Shown here one piece after another: positions 1-9,545 of a stretch of DNA of 64,000 nucleotides. Source of the DNA: Echinicola marina (GTDB taxonomy: Bacteria; Bacteroidota; Bacteroidia; Cytophagales; Cyclobacteriaceae); assembly GCF_020463795.1 (NCBI RefSeq), contig NZ_CP080025.1, positions 3,407,501 through 3,471,500 on the forward strand. The letters run 5' to 3'. A model generated the notes under the pieces. The model did no database searches. It was not told where the DNA came from and worked only from the letters and a program-made list of their open reading frames with translations. The position numbers were made by a program, and so were the translations under genes. How positions within the stretch are numbered: the stretch's first letter is position 1; each line of letters starts with the position of its first letter.

Positions 1-862
1 AGGTTTTTTCATTGAGTAATCCCCAAAAGAAAGGGGCTATTCCGAATAAGGGTAAAATGAAATTGTTAATTATGATTCCCTGCCAACTGTGATCTCCGGT
101 ATCCGGGAACTTGGCAATAATCGATAAGGCATAAATAGAAATAATTATTCCAAATCCCCCTAGGAATGTACACCGCTTGATATGTTTTTTTTTGTTTTGA
201 ACATAAAACTTCGCTAATACCATCCCTACCAGAAACTCGAATACTCTTCCAAAAAAAGAAAAGTTAAACAGGAATTTCAAATTTGGGATAAAGTCAGAAG
301 CTAGTATATGTTGGCCTAAATATCCAACAATAATACCTAATGTGATGATAGATATGGAAAGCGTGATGATCCTTGTCGGGATATTTTTAAAAAGAGCTGG
401 GGCTAATATTGGTGAGATCAAATAGAAACATTCTTCTACAGATAGTGTCCATGCTTGAGGAATTCCGGTGAATATAAAACTGCTGAAGAACCCCTTTAAT
501 AGAGTGAGGTTCATTAACAATTCAAGGAGCTTGTTGTAGGTAAATGATTGATAATATCCTACATAAATTACGAATGTAAAAATGGTCAATAGAAAATATA
601 ATGGATATATTTTAGTGAACCTATTCCAAAGGTATTCCTTGTAGTCGAAATCTTTATTCAATAGGTATTTATAGGTTATGATGAAACCACTTAATACAAA
701 AAAGATGGTTACTCCTACGTGAAATTCTTTGATGGATTTAATGAAAAATAATGGGCTTTGTTCAATAGTAAATGGGGGGATATGATGAAAAAACACCATC
801 AAAGCTGCTATGAATCTGATACCGGTGAGCGCTGGTAAATATGGAGTATTCAATTCATTCAA
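1..862 (-). CDS. Membrane acyltransferase (acyltransferase_3 family), C-terminus cut by window edge
   Basis: Reading the minus strand gives a continuous frame of about 287 codons that runs off the left edge. It shows the family signature near the N-terminus (YLPALTGIRFIAALMVFFHH), then a FFVLSGFIITYKY block and WTLSVEECFYL, with many hydrophobic segments, as in O-acyltransferases that modify surface polysaccharides in the inner membrane. There is no upstream ATG between the in-frame stop and the conserved start region, so the likely start is the TTG at 862. The gene is divergent from the GH43 gene at 1187. The family call is secure; the acceptor is unknown. Confidence 0.85.
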   Translation of the reverse strand, partial: MNELNTPYLPALTGIRFIAALMVFFHHIPPFTIEQSPLFFIKSIKEFHVGVTIFFVLSGFIITYKYLLNKDFDYKEYLWNRFTKIYPLYFLLTIFTFVIYVGYYQSFTYNKLLELLMNLTLLKGFFSSFIFTGIPQAWTLSVEECFYLISPILAPALFKNIPTRIITLSISIITLGIIVGYLGQHILASDFIPNLKFLFNFSFFGRVFEFLVGMVLAKFYVQNKKKHIKRCTFLGGFGIIISIYALSIIAKFPDTGDHSWQGIIINNFILPLFGIAPFFWGLLNEKT

Positions 863-1186
863 AATTAAAGAAGTAAGGAATGGTTAAAATTGTTTGGGAT
901 TTATGGATTCAAAAGTGAAACAAATGATAGACAATTTTACGGTCAAATATTAACTTTTCTTCATGAAATCCCATAAATCCATCAACATGACGATGTCTAA
1001 TAGCAACTTTGGCTTAGGAGAAATGAGTGGAAAGTAGCGAAAAATCCTTTTGTGGCCTCTTTAGAAGAATAATTGCCAATTCCTGACGGTTTTTTGCTAC
1101 CGTCCTTTCTATTTATTGGAGTAGTTTTGAGTTATTGAATCATCCTAGTTGATGCTTGCTAAGTAGGTTGGCCCAAAATAATTACT
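863..1186. other. Divergent intergenic region
   Basis: This 324-bp AT-rich gap separates the divergent acyltransferase and GH43 genes, so promoters for both should lie here. A roughly 10-bp inverted pair (GGATTTATGG near 898 and its complement near 970) and a short GACGGT/ACCGTC hairpin near 1084-1103 are visible. I see no coding frame or RNA gene. Confidence 0.4.
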
Positions 1187-2278
1187 ATGAATGAATATAT
1201 TTACCATTATCCCAAGCGGTTTCATAAACTGTTTTTAGCGAATGTTTTTTTGAGGTCGCTATTGAATGTTGCTTGCTTGGTGCTTTTTTTATTGCTGTCG
1301 AGCAATTCCCTGATGGCTCAACATGATGATCTTAGCCATGCACCTGCTCCGATATTTAGAGATCCTATTTATGATGGGGCGGCAGATCCTGTGATGGTGT
1401 GGAACAAAGGTGAACAATCCTGGTGGATGTTATATACTGCCCGAAGGGCCAATATGCCCACACAAGATGTGTCTGCCTATTATGGAAACCGCATTGGAAT
1501 AGCGGAGACAAAGGACCATGGGCAAACTTGGGTTTTTAGAGGCTATTTGGATTTGGAATTTGAAAAGGGCTGGAATACTTTTTGGGCACCAGAAGTGATT
1601 TGTCATGATGGAAAGTACCATATGTTTGTTTCATATATTCAAGGCGTAAGAAATCATTGGGGAGGAAAGAGTAATATCCATTATTTTACCAGCAAAAATT
1701 TGTGGGATTGGGAGCATCATGGTCCCCTGACGCTTTCCTCTGATAAGATCATTGATGCTACGATTTTCAAAATGCCCAATGATAAGTTTCGTATTTGGTA
1801 TAAAGATGACAGCCGTGGAGGTATTACCATGGTGTCGGAATCGGATGATTTGGTGAATTGGGAAACAAAGGATATACCCGCTATTGGCGGTGGGGCGCAC
1901 GAAGGCCCCAAAGTGTTTGAATACAAAGGTTTCTATTGGATGCTTACTGATGAATGGCATGGATTGAGAGTATATCGCTCAAATGATCTTCAAAATTGGG
2001 AGAAGCAGGGACTTATTTTGGACAAGCCTTCCACCAGAGAAGATGATCGTCCAAGTGGGGCACATGGGGATGTGTTGGTTTTTGGAGATAAAGCTTATGT
2101 TTTTTACTTCACACATCCAGGAAGAAACAGCCACTCAGAGACCAAGCCTGATCAATCCTTTCATCAAAACCATAGAACTACTATTCAAGTGGCTCCTTTG
2201 ACCTTTGATGGAAAAAGCCTGAAGGCAGACAGGAATAAGCCCTTTGATTTTTATTTACCTGATAAAGAACTAGATTAA
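1187..2278 (+). CDS. Secreted glycoside hydrolase family 43-like five-bladed propeller
   Basis: The 363-residue protein begins with a long signal segment ending near LMAQ (residue 45), so it is exported. The body carries propeller-type motifs of GH43 and related glycosidases: DGAADPVMVW (candidate catalytic Asp), FWAPEVICHDGKYHMFVSY, and IIDATIFKM followed by GAHEGPKVFEYKGFYWM (candidate acid). The WAPEV and EGPxVF blocks are typical of arabinofuranosidases and xylosidases, but the exact substrate cannot be read. It is the first gene of a co-directional run with four more glycosidases. The start at 1187 gives an unusually long N-region; a Met further in cannot be excluded. Confidence 0.8.
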   Translation: MNEYIYHYPKRFHKLFLANVFLRSLLNVACLVLFLLLSSNSLMAQHDDLSHAPAPIFRDPIYDGAADPVMVWNKGEQSWWMLYTARRANMPTQDVSAYYGNRIGIAETKDHGQTWVFRGYLDLEFEKGWNTFWAPEVICHDGKYHMFVSYIQGVRNHWGGKSNIHYFTSKNLWDWEHHGPLTLSSDKIIDATIFKMPNDKFRIWYKDDSRGGITMVSESDDLVNWETKDIPAIGGGAHEGPKVFEYKGFYWMLTDEWHGLRVYRSNDLQNWEKQGLILDKPSTREDDRPSGAHGDVLVFGDKAYVFYFTHPGRNSHSETKPDQSFHQNHRTTIQVAPLTFDGKSLKADRNKPFDFYLPDKELD

Positions 2279-2313
2279 ACCATAGATAAAAAAATAACCC
2301 TATACCTATTGAA

Positions 2314-2366
2314 CCCGTTGCGGGCAAGCTTTGCAAACTGTACATTACAGTTTGTGGGCTCTGCCC
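2314..2366. repeat. Intergenic nested inverted repeat
   Basis: Between two GH43 genes there is a perfect 9-bp hairpin, CAAACTGTA (2334-2342), loop CAT, TACAGTTTG (2346-2354), enclosed by GGGCA (2322-2326) and TGCCC (2362-2366). A small CCCG/CGGG hairpin lies just before it. No T-tract follows, so it looks more like a REP-type palindrome or mRNA-stabilising structure than a terminator. Confidence 0.55.
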
Positions 2367-2402
2367 TCAACAAATACAATGGGTACTTAACTGATATAGA
2401 AA

Positions 2403-3980
2403 ATGAGCACCAATAGAGTTACGCTGCTTTTATCATTTCTGGCCTTTTTGATTATTAGTGCCTGTCAAACGGCCAAGGATAACAAAGAAGCACAAACAGC
2501 ATCAGCCACTGTTATCGTAAATCCAGTTTTGCCTGGAGACCGTCCGGATCCTACGGTGGTAAAGGTCGGTGAGTACTATTACGCTTCCACTACCTCCAAT
2601 GAGTGGGCCCCGCTTTTTCCCATTTATAAATCTCCAGACCTGGTACAATGGGAATTGGTCAATTATGTGTTTCCTGATGGAGCACCCGAATGGGCCAGGA
2701 ATAATTTTTGGGCACCGGAGCTCTCTTATGATGAAAAACAGGGTAAGTTCTATGCTTACTATACTGCCAGAGATAAGACCAGTAACCGTCTAAGCGTGGC
2801 CGTAGCCAGTGCTGATTCCCCTGAAGGTGAATTCAAAGATCATGGGCCATTGGTAGCACAAGAAGCGGGCTCAATAGATGCGTTTGAGGTGCGGGATGAA
2901 AATGGAAAACTCTACCTGACATGGAAGGAAGACGGTAACAGTAGGGGCCTTCCTACCCCAATCTGGGCACAGGAGATCAATGAGGAAAGGACCCAGTTAT
3001 TGGGCGAGCCAAAGGAGCTTTTCAGAAATGATGTGGATTGGGAGTTGAACCTGGTTGAAGGAGTATGTATTTTCAGGGAAAACGATTATTTCTATGCCAC
3101 CTATTCTGCGGGGGCCTGCTGTGATAAGGCCTGTAATTATAAAGCAGGAGTGGCCAGGGCCAAATCGCTTTTGGGGCCTTGGGAAAAATATGAGCATAAC
3201 CCTGTTTTGAAGGACAATGAAAACTGGAAGTGTGCTGGTCATGGAACGGTAGTAAGAAAAGACGGAGATCATTATTTATTATACCATGCATACAGCACCC
3301 AAGGGAGTGTTTTTGTGGGCAGGGAAGGTGTCTTGGAAAAAATCAAGTGGACCGAAGAGGGATGGCCGATTTTTGAGAACAATGCCAGTTATGATCGCGA
3401 AAAAGTTTCTTTGACATTTTCTGATGATTTCAATCCTGAACTGAATCCTATTTGGCAGTGGAGAGTGACCCAAGATATTCAATATTCCACTGGTGAAAAT
3501 GGCTTATTGTTAAAGGCTTCGGAAGAAAATGAGGGACTGGGTTCATTGCTGGTACAAACTTCCACCTCAACAGAATATGAGATAGAAGTAGGAATCGACC
3601 CGTCTAATTCAGATGCTATGGGTGGTTTGCTATTGGTAGGAGGTGCAAATAACGGTTTTGGCGCACCGGTAGCAGGTTTTGGGATTGGTATTGTGGATGA
3701 CAAGGTGCAGGTGATAGAAAACAGGGATAAAGCATTAGTAGTAAAGGCAGAAGGAAGCTTGAAGACTAGTGAAAAGGCCAATTTAAGAATGGTGGTAAAA
3801 GAGGGACATTTGCTTCAATTTTCCTATGCTGAAACTGAGGGAGAATGGGTGAAGCTTGGAGAAGAATATGATGCGGCGCATTTGGTGCCTTGGGGTATGG
3901 GCTTCCGATTGGGGCTTTTTGCCAAAGGAAGTGAAGCTCAAACGGTGAATTTTAAAAATGTTAATATTGAACATAAATAA
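2403..3980 (+). CDS. GH43 lipoprotein with C-terminal lamin-G-like domain
   Basis: The 525-residue protein has a lipoprotein signal (LIISAC, Cys21). Residues about 40-335 form a GH43 propeller in which the three expected acidic residues can be placed: Asp49 in GDRPDPTVV (base), Asp159 in SIDAFEVRD (pKa modulator) and Glu219 in LVEGVCIF (acid). Residues about 345-525 form a separate beta-rich domain of the concanavalin-like type often appended to GH43 enzymes. Likely role: exo-acting arabinofuranosidase or xylosidase at the cell surface. It is the second gene of the cluster. Confidence 0.88.
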   Translation: MSTNRVTLLLSFLAFLIISACQTAKDNKEAQTASATVIVNPVLPGDRPDPTVVKVGEYYYASTTSNEWAPLFPIYKSPDLVQWELVNYVFPDGAPEWARNNFWAPELSYDEKQGKFYAYYTARDKTSNRLSVAVASADSPEGEFKDHGPLVAQEAGSIDAFEVRDENGKLYLTWKEDGNSRGLPTPIWAQEINEERTQLLGEPKELFRNDVDWELNLVEGVCIFRENDYFYATYSAGACCDKACNYKAGVARAKSLLGPWEKYEHNPVLKDNENWKCAGHGTVVRKDGDHYLLYHAYSTQGSVFVGREGVLEKIKWTEEGWPIFENNASYDREKVSLTFSDDFNPELNPIWQWRVTQDIQYSTGENGLLLKASEENEGLGSLLVQTSTSTEYEIEVGIDPSNSDAMGGLLLVGGANNGFGAPVAGFGIGIVDDKVQVIENRDKALVVKAEGSLKTSEKANLRMVVKEGHLLQFSYAETEGEWVKLGEEYDAAHLVPWGMGFRLGLFAKGSEAQTVNFKNVNIEHK

Positions 3981-4015
3981 TTGAAAAGGTATAATACATT
4001 AAACCCACTAGAAAC

Positions 4016-5029
4016 ATGAAAAAAATAAACGGACTTTTACTATTTGCCCTGGCGGGGACTTTTGCCTGCAATACCAAGTCAACGGTAGAAGGGGAGGCCA
4101 AGGAAGAGGTGCAGGAAAGCACCAAAATGTCTGGAAATCCAATTTTTGAGGGTTGGTATGCTGATCCTGAGGCCATCGTTTATGATGACACCTACTGGGT
4201 GTACCCAACTTATTCGGATGCCTATGAAAAGCAGGTGTTCATGGATGCTTTTTCATCCAAGGATTTGGTGAATTGGACCAAGCATGAAAGAATCATAGAT
4301 ACGACAGAGGTGAAATGGGCAGAAAAGGCCATGTGGGCACCTGGAGTAATCAGTAAGGATGATAAATATTATTTGTTTTTTGCTGCTAATGATGTCCATG
4401 AAGGAGAGGTGGGAGGTATTGGTGTAGCCATTGCTGACCAACCACAAGGCCCTTTTAAGGATTTATTAGGCAAACCTTTGATCAATGAGATTGTCAATGG
4501 TGCCCAGCCTATAGACCAGTATATATTCAAGGATAAAGATGGAACCTATTATATGTATTATGGAGGATGGGGACATTGTAATATTGTGAAATTGAATGAT
4601 GATTTTACGGGTATTGTGCCTTTTGAAGATGGCGAAATGTACAAGGAAGTCACTCCTGAAGGTTATGTAGAAGGACCGTTTATGTTTATCCGTGATGGTA
4701 AATATTATTTTATGTGGTCGGAAGGTGGCTGGGGAGGACCTGACTATTCCGTAGCCTATGCCATTGCTGATAGCCCATTTGGACCTTTTAAAAGAGAAGG
4801 GAAGATTCTTCAGCAAGATCCTGAAGTAGCTACCGGTGCAGGACACCATTCGGTTATCCAAGTTCCTGGAGAAGATGAGTATTATATAGTATACCATAGA
4901 AGACCATTGACAGAAACCCATCATAACCATCGAGCGACCAGTATTGATAAGATGGAATTTGATGAAAATGGAAAAATCAAACCTGTGAAAATCACCTTTG
5001 AAGGTGTGGCAGAAAGAGAAATAGATTAG
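4016..5029 (+). CDS. GH43 lipoprotein (arabinofuranosidase/xylosidase-like)
   Basis: The 337-residue protein has a lipobox-like N-terminus (GTFAC, Cys18) and a single GH43 propeller. The catalytic triad is recognisable: Asp50 in WYADPEAIV, Asp167 in PIDQYIF and Glu219 in YVEGPFMF. The MWAPGV block and the HHSVIQVPGEDEYYIVYHRR strip near the C-terminus are typical of this family. It lies 35 bp after the preceding GH43 gene, probably in the same transcript. The enzyme family is clear; specificity for alpha-L-arabinofuranosyl or beta-xylosyl links is inferred only from neighbours. Confidence 0.9.
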   Translation: MKKINGLLLFALAGTFACNTKSTVEGEAKEEVQESTKMSGNPIFEGWYADPEAIVYDDTYWVYPTYSDAYEKQVFMDAFSSKDLVNWTKHERIIDTTEVKWAEKAMWAPGVISKDDKYYLFFAANDVHEGEVGGIGVAIADQPQGPFKDLLGKPLINEIVNGAQPIDQYIFKDKDGTYYMYYGGWGHCNIVKLNDDFTGIVPFEDGEMYKEVTPEGYVEGPFMFIRDGKYYFMWSEGGWGGPDYSVAYAIADSPFGPFKREGKILQQDPEVATGAGHHSVIQVPGEDEYYIVYHRRPLTETHHNHRATSIDKMEFDENGKIKPVKITFEGVAEREID

Positions 5030-5059
5030 TTATTGATCAAATGAATTAGCATGAATTAT

Positions 5060-5132
5060 CCACAGATGGACACTGATTAACACAGATATTAAAATTAATT
5101 TTTGGATCTGTGCCTATCCTTTAAATCTGTGG
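5060..5132. repeat. Nested palindromic intergenic repeat
   Basis: CCACAGAT (5060-5067) pairs with ATCTGTGG (5125-5132), and inside it CACAGAT (5081-5087) pairs with ATCTGTG (5106-5112). The wording resembles short intergenic palindromes built on CCACAGAT that recur in many bacterial genomes. It lies between two co-directional glycosidase genes and has no T-tract, so it is probably a REP-like element or an mRNA-processing hairpin. Confidence 0.6.
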
Positions 5133-5147
5133 TCTTAAGAATAAAAT

Positions 5148-6317
5148 ATGGGAAGTAAGTATTTGAAAATATTGAATTGTTTGGGGCTAATTGCAATTGC
5201 GATTAGCTGCGGACCAAAAGGAGGAGCTGGAGAAAAGCAATCCGAATCAGAGGCAAGTGAGACAGTGGAGACTGTAGCAAGATGGTCCAAAGAGAAAGCA
5301 AAGGCTTGGTATGCCGATCAAGAGTGGTTGGTAGGGGCCAATTTTAATCCAAGCAATTCCATCAATCAACTGGAAATGTGGCAGGAAGCAACCTTCTCTC
5401 CTGAGTTGATTGATAAGGAACTGGGATGGGCAGAAGAAATAGGTATGAATACCATGAGGGTTTACCTCCATGATTTAGCATATAAGCAGGATCCTGAAGG
5501 GTTTTTGGATAGGATGGATACGATGCTGGGGCTTATGGATAAGCATGGTATGAAACCTTTATTTGTTTTCTTTGATTCTTGTTGGGATCCATTTGTAGAG
5601 GCTGGAGAGCAGCGTGCCCCTAAGCCTCATGTCCATAATTCCGGCTGGGTACAAAGCCCTGGTTATTATGCTTTGGCCGATTCTACCCAATATCCTAGAC
5701 TGGAGAAATATGTGAAGGCTGTTGTTGGTAGGTTTGCAAAAGATGAGCGGATTTTAGGTTGGGATATATGGAATGAACCGGACAATGATACAGGGGTTTC
5801 TTACCGCGATAAGGAGCATCCAAATAAGGTGGATTATGTATTGCCGCTGATGAAGGAGGCATTTACTTGGGCAAGGTCACAAAACCCTGTTCAACCTTTG
5901 ACATCTGGGGTTTGGTTGGGTGATTGGTCATCTGAAGAGGTAATGAGCCCTATTCAGATAGCCCAAATTGAAAATTCTGATATCATATCCTTTCATAATT
6001 ACGATTCTCCGGAAGAATTCCAAAAGCGCATCAATTGGTTAAAAAGGTATGACCGTCCGATGATCTGTACAGAATATATGGCACGTCCAAACGGAAGTAC
6101 CTTTGAAGGATTTTTACCTATTGCCAAAGCGGAAAACATCGGGATGTTTAACTGGGGCTTGGTAGATGGCAAGACCCAGACCAAATATCCTTGGGACAGT
6201 TGGGAAAAGACTTATACAGATGAGCCTGAATTATGGTTTCATGAAGTATTCCATACAGATGGTAGACCATACAAAAAATCTGAAACAGATCTGATCAAAT
6301 CTTTGACAGAAAGATGA
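5148..6317 (+). CDS. GH5-like clan A glycoside hydrolase lipoprotein
   Basis: The 389-residue protein has a lipoprotein signal (IAISC, Cys21) and a TIM-barrel glycosidase domain. The acid/base is seen in GWDIWNEPD (Glu210) and the nucleophile in MICTEYMARP (Glu309), the pair that defines retaining clan A enzymes. HNYDSP before strand 7 also fits. Homologues are usually annotated as cellulase-family or 1,4-beta-xylanase proteins; the true substrate cannot be told from sequence. Its stop overlaps the next start by 4 bp (ATGA), showing translational coupling. Confidence 0.82.
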   Translation: MGSKYLKILNCLGLIAIAISCGPKGGAGEKQSESEASETVETVARWSKEKAKAWYADQEWLVGANFNPSNSINQLEMWQEATFSPELIDKELGWAEEIGMNTMRVYLHDLAYKQDPEGFLDRMDTMLGLMDKHGMKPLFVFFDSCWDPFVEAGEQRAPKPHVHNSGWVQSPGYYALADSTQYPRLEKYVKAVVGRFAKDERILGWDIWNEPDNDTGVSYRDKEHPNKVDYVLPLMKEAFTWARSQNPVQPLTSGVWLGDWSSEEVMSPIQIAQIENSDIISFHNYDSPEEFQKRINWLKRYDRPMICTEYMARPNGSTFEGFLPIAKAENIGMFNWGLVDGKTQTKYPWDSWEKTYTDEPELWFHEVFHTDGRPYKKSETDLIKSLTER

Positions 6318-7453
6318 AAACTGAGAGATTGAACCTGTGGGGTTTTTGTATTTTATTATTCATGACTTCCTGTTCCAGCTTAGGAACGGGAAGTTCCCCT
6401 AGTCCCGCAGATTATACCATCCATTGGGATCAATCTAGTCTCGAAAGGGTTTCTACCGACAGTTTTCGTTATTCGGGTTATGCCCGGGCAAGGGTCTTGG
6501 CCAATGGACAACTAGGGGTTGCTTTTGAAGCAGATGGAAATATATTTTTTAGGCTTAAAGATCAGGGAACTTGGGGGACGCCCATTTTGGTAGCAGCTAG
6601 GCAGGATGGAGTAGGAATGTCCGTTCCTGATTTTACAGTGCTTGAAAATGGGGATATTTTATTGGGCTATAACCCTCGGCCAAGAAGAGATCAGTCGGGA
6701 AAGCACTTTGCCATTAGGACGATCAGAAGCAGTGATCATGGTCAAACTTGGAAAGAAGACCAATTGGTTTATTCGGCAGGGACCAGTTTTGAAAACGGCT
6801 GCTGGGAACCTGTCTTTTTACAATTACCTGATGGTACCATCCAATTATATTTTGCAGATGAGGCTGTCTTTACTTCCTCTAATGAGCAGAGGATCGCTAT
6901 GGTAGCCTCGCAGGATGGAGGACATAGTTGGACCAAGGAAGCAGAAACGGTTAGTTACCGCAAAGGAAGCAGAGATGGTATGCCTGTGCCTATTGTATTG
7001 GAAGGCAAGGATGGTATAGCCATGGCCATAGAGGATAATGGCTTTGGTCCTTTTAAGCCCTATATTATTCATAATGAGGGAATGGATTGGAATGGAACCG
7101 TGGGCGCGGATAGCCCCATGCGCAAATATGCCCTCGCAGAGAAAATTCCACAAGAAGATTATGTGGGTGCGCCTTATTTGGCCCAGTCTGACATTGGTCT
7201 TACTTTATTGTCCTTCCAGTGGGGGGATAAGCTGGAAAATGCACAAATGGCAGTAGTGATAGGGGATGAACATGCACATAACTTTACCAGTCCTACCTGG
7301 CCTTTTGATATGAAGGAAGGGGGCATCGGACATTGGAATAGCATTACTGTCTTGGACGATGGCCGTATTTTGGCCCTTAGCAGTACCAATGCCTATTCGA
7401 CAAAGGGAAATACTGAAGTCTGGATGATCAAAGGGGATTTGGTCAAAAAGTAA
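6314..7453 (+). CDS. Sialidase-fold (BNR/Asp-box) lipoprotein, possible GH93-like exo-arabinanase
   Basis: The 379-residue protein has a lipoprotein signal (MTSC, Cys20) and at least two Asp-boxes, SSDHGQTW (139-146) and SQDGGHSW (199-206), the hallmark of six-bladed sialidase-superfamily propellers. Such proteins are often labelled exo-alpha-sialidase, but in an arabinan-type cluster the GH93 exo-1,5-arabinanase relative of the same fold is a better guess. I cannot verify the GH93 catalytic residues by eye. It is coupled by a 4-bp overlap to the upstream GH5-like gene and closes the cluster. Confidence 0.65.
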   Translation: MKTERLNLWGFCILLFMTSCSSLGTGSSPSPADYTIHWDQSSLERVSTDSFRYSGYARARVLANGQLGVAFEADGNIFFRLKDQGTWGTPILVAARQDGVGMSVPDFTVLENGDILLGYNPRPRRDQSGKHFAIRTIRSSDHGQTWKEDQLVYSAGTSFENGCWEPVFLQLPDGTIQLYFADEAVFTSSNEQRIAMVASQDGGHSWTKEAETVSYRKGSRDGMPVPIVLEGKDGIAMAIEDNGFGPFKPYIIHNEGMDWNGTVGADSPMRKYALAEKIPQEDYVGAPYLAQSDIGLTLLSFQWGDKLENAQMAVVIGDEHAHNFTSPTWPFDMKEGGIGHWNSITVLDDGRILALSSTNAYSTKGNTEVWMIKGDLVKK

Positions 7454-7565
7454 TGCGGTGATAAGCCTGTTCCAGTAATTTATATAAACGGTTACTGTAT
7501 ATTCCGCCTAAATTATTTCCTTGCGAAAGCATTCAAAAGAATCTGAAATAATAAGCAGTAGATAA

Positions 7566-8681
7566 ATGTATTCCACCGTAAGTAATACCAAGCTTCTGAA
7601 AACCAAGAAGCATTATGAAATTCTAGACGGACTTCGTGGATTGGCAGCCGTGGCTGTAGTCGTTTTTCACTTTATGGAAATTATAGTTCCGGATTACCAT
7701 GATAATTTTATTGCTCATGGTTATTTGGCTGTGGATTTTTTCTTTTGCTTATCGGGTTTTGTAATTGCTTATGCTTATGACAATAGGATAACGAAAATAG
7801 GAGCAGGGCAGTTCTTTAAGATGAGGCTAATACGTTTACAGCCTTTGGTGATTATTGGTTCTATAGTAGGGCTTTTTGCATTTGTGTTTGATCCTTTTAG
7901 TGATCTGATTTTTGAATATAGTTTCGGAGAAAATGTGATGTTATTTGTGACTTCTTGTTTGATGATTCCATATCCATTGGTTCCTGAACGCTATTTCAAT
8001 AATTTTCATTTGAATCCTCCGACCTGGTCGTTGTTTTGGGAGTATATTGCTAATATTATATATGCCTTTGTCCTATTTAAATTACGTAATAAGGCTTTAT
8101 GGCTGCTTGCTGTTTTGGCAGCGATCGTGCTTTGGTATTCAGCGTATTATTATGAAAACCTGAGTATAGGATGGGGAGGAGATAATTTCTGGGGTGGAGG
8201 AGCTCGTATTCTTTTCTCATTTTTGGCAGGGATGTTGGTTTATCGAAATAACTGGATTATCAAATCTAGGCTGGGATTTGGTGTACTCTCAGTCTTATTG
8301 ATGGCCGCTTTATTATTTCCTTATGAAGCCTCTATCAACTGGATAACGGAGTCTGTGATTGTAATCTTTTATTTTCCTTTTCTAGTAGCTTTAGGGGCTG
8401 GAGCGACATTGAAACCTTCACACCAAAAGATCTGTGTTTTATCCGGCGAAATTTCTTATCCACTCTATATGGTCCATTATCCGTTTATATGGCTGTTTTA
8501 TAGTTATTGGGAAGCTTACAGTCCAGATATGAATGAACTGATCCTTATCACCTGTTTTGGGACGGTGCTTTTGATAGGCCTTGCCTATGTTGTTATGGAA
8601 TATATGGATAAGCCCATTCGGAGATATTTAAAAGATAGACTGAAAAGGAAAGCTCAGGTAAAGAAAAGTCTGGTTGTTTAA
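7566..8681 (+). CDS. Membrane acyltransferase (acyltransferase_3 family)
   Basis: This 371-residue integral membrane protein has the family signature DGLRGLAAVAVVVFHF at residues 21-36 and AVDFFFCLSGFVIAYAY about 35 residues later, then roughly ten hydrophobic segments and a basic C-terminus. These enzymes move acyl groups onto sugars of surface glycans, lipids or antibiotics. It follows the glycosidase cluster by 112 bp. A second member of the same family lies at the left edge on the other strand. Confidence 0.88.
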   Translation: MYSTVSNTKLLKTKKHYEILDGLRGLAAVAVVVFHFMEIIVPDYHDNFIAHGYLAVDFFFCLSGFVIAYAYDNRITKIGAGQFFKMRLIRLQPLVIIGSIVGLFAFVFDPFSDLIFEYSFGENVMLFVTSCLMIPYPLVPERYFNNFHLNPPTWSLFWEYIANIIYAFVLFKLRNKALWLLAVLAAIVLWYSAYYYENLSIGWGGDNFWGGGARILFSFLAGMLVYRNNWIIKSRLGFGVLSVLLMAALLFPYEASINWITESVIVIFYFPFLVALGAGATLKPSHQKICVLSGEISYPLYMVHYPFIWLFYSYWEAYSPDMNELILITCFGTVLLIGLAYVVMEYMDKPIRRYLKDRLKRKAQVKKSLVV

Positions 8682-9545
8682 AAATTTCAGACCTCAATGT
8701 TTTCTATCGTTTTAAGGGTTCTATCTGATTTACTATGGATAACTAGATTTAGGAAGGCATGACAAATCCAGTTTAGGTTACAAATCACGACCTTTATGCC
8801 TTTTTCTGCTCAGACCAAAAAGTGTGAAAAAATTCTACTGCTGAATACACTTCATGCAGCAACTAATTTCATCCCGTAAAACCTCAGTTAAGTACCTGCA
8901 AATTTTCAGGTTTGATAGTGGTACTCCTTTGGTGGAGTTCAGGTTTTATTGCCTATTTCGGTGTATTACGTCCTTACCCTGACTTCACCTTGTTTTGGGG
9001 TAAAACAGAATAATCTTCGGATCACTCAAGGATCACCTTCGTATCACCTTCGGATCAAGCTCGGACATTACCGAGAGAAATCCGAAGATAATTTGGGTAT
9101 GTAACCTGTTTGATCCAAAGAAAAGTAAACGGAGTAACGGATCTATCCTAAGGGAATGGTTAAGACGTTGGAGGGAAGTGGTAGGTTGGTAGTATTAATA
9201 CCAAGCCTCTTCCCGTGCTTCAGACAGCCCAAAAAAGATTCCAAATGGAATGCGGATGGTGATCATAAGTATTGGTCTTGAAAAGGAGGACTTTTAATCA
9301 AGATCAATAGCTGCAGGACAGATCAGTTTATATTTTCCCCAAAAATCAGCATGATTTCATTACTCCGTATTTCGTTGTATGGATTAGCCATACTATTTCA
9401 TATGGTATTGTTTTAATTTACCGTTAAAATGAAAAAAATGATGTCTGCTACTGGTTTTTAGTTTGTTAAAGAAAGCTTGTTTGTGAATATTAAATATTTT
9501 TTTTCACCTTTAGGCTTCTATTTAATCGAGGAGTAAGGTCTGTTT
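8682..9545. other. Long intergenic region upstream of the ECF sigma gene
   Basis: No gene is visible in these 864 bp. An 11-bp-period degenerate tandem repeat occupies about 9016-9080 and is listed separately. The last 150 bp are very AT-rich and should hold the promoter of the sigma factor gene. Confidence 0.5.
9016..9080. repeat. Degenerate 11-bp tandem repeat (TTCGGATCACC-type)
   Basis: The core GATCA or its variants recurs at exactly 11-bp steps: GATCA at 9020, GATCA at 9031, TATCA at 9042, GATCA at 9053, GACAT at 9064. The consensus unit is about TTCGGATCACC. Five to six units are visible. Function unknown; compare the other 11-bp array at 60122-60198. Confidence 0.7.

Noticed and set aside
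6314-7453. True exo-alpha-sialidase acting on sialic acid
   Set aside because: Asp-boxes only show the fold; no sialic-acid catabolic genes are nearby and the context is arabinose-type glycosidases.
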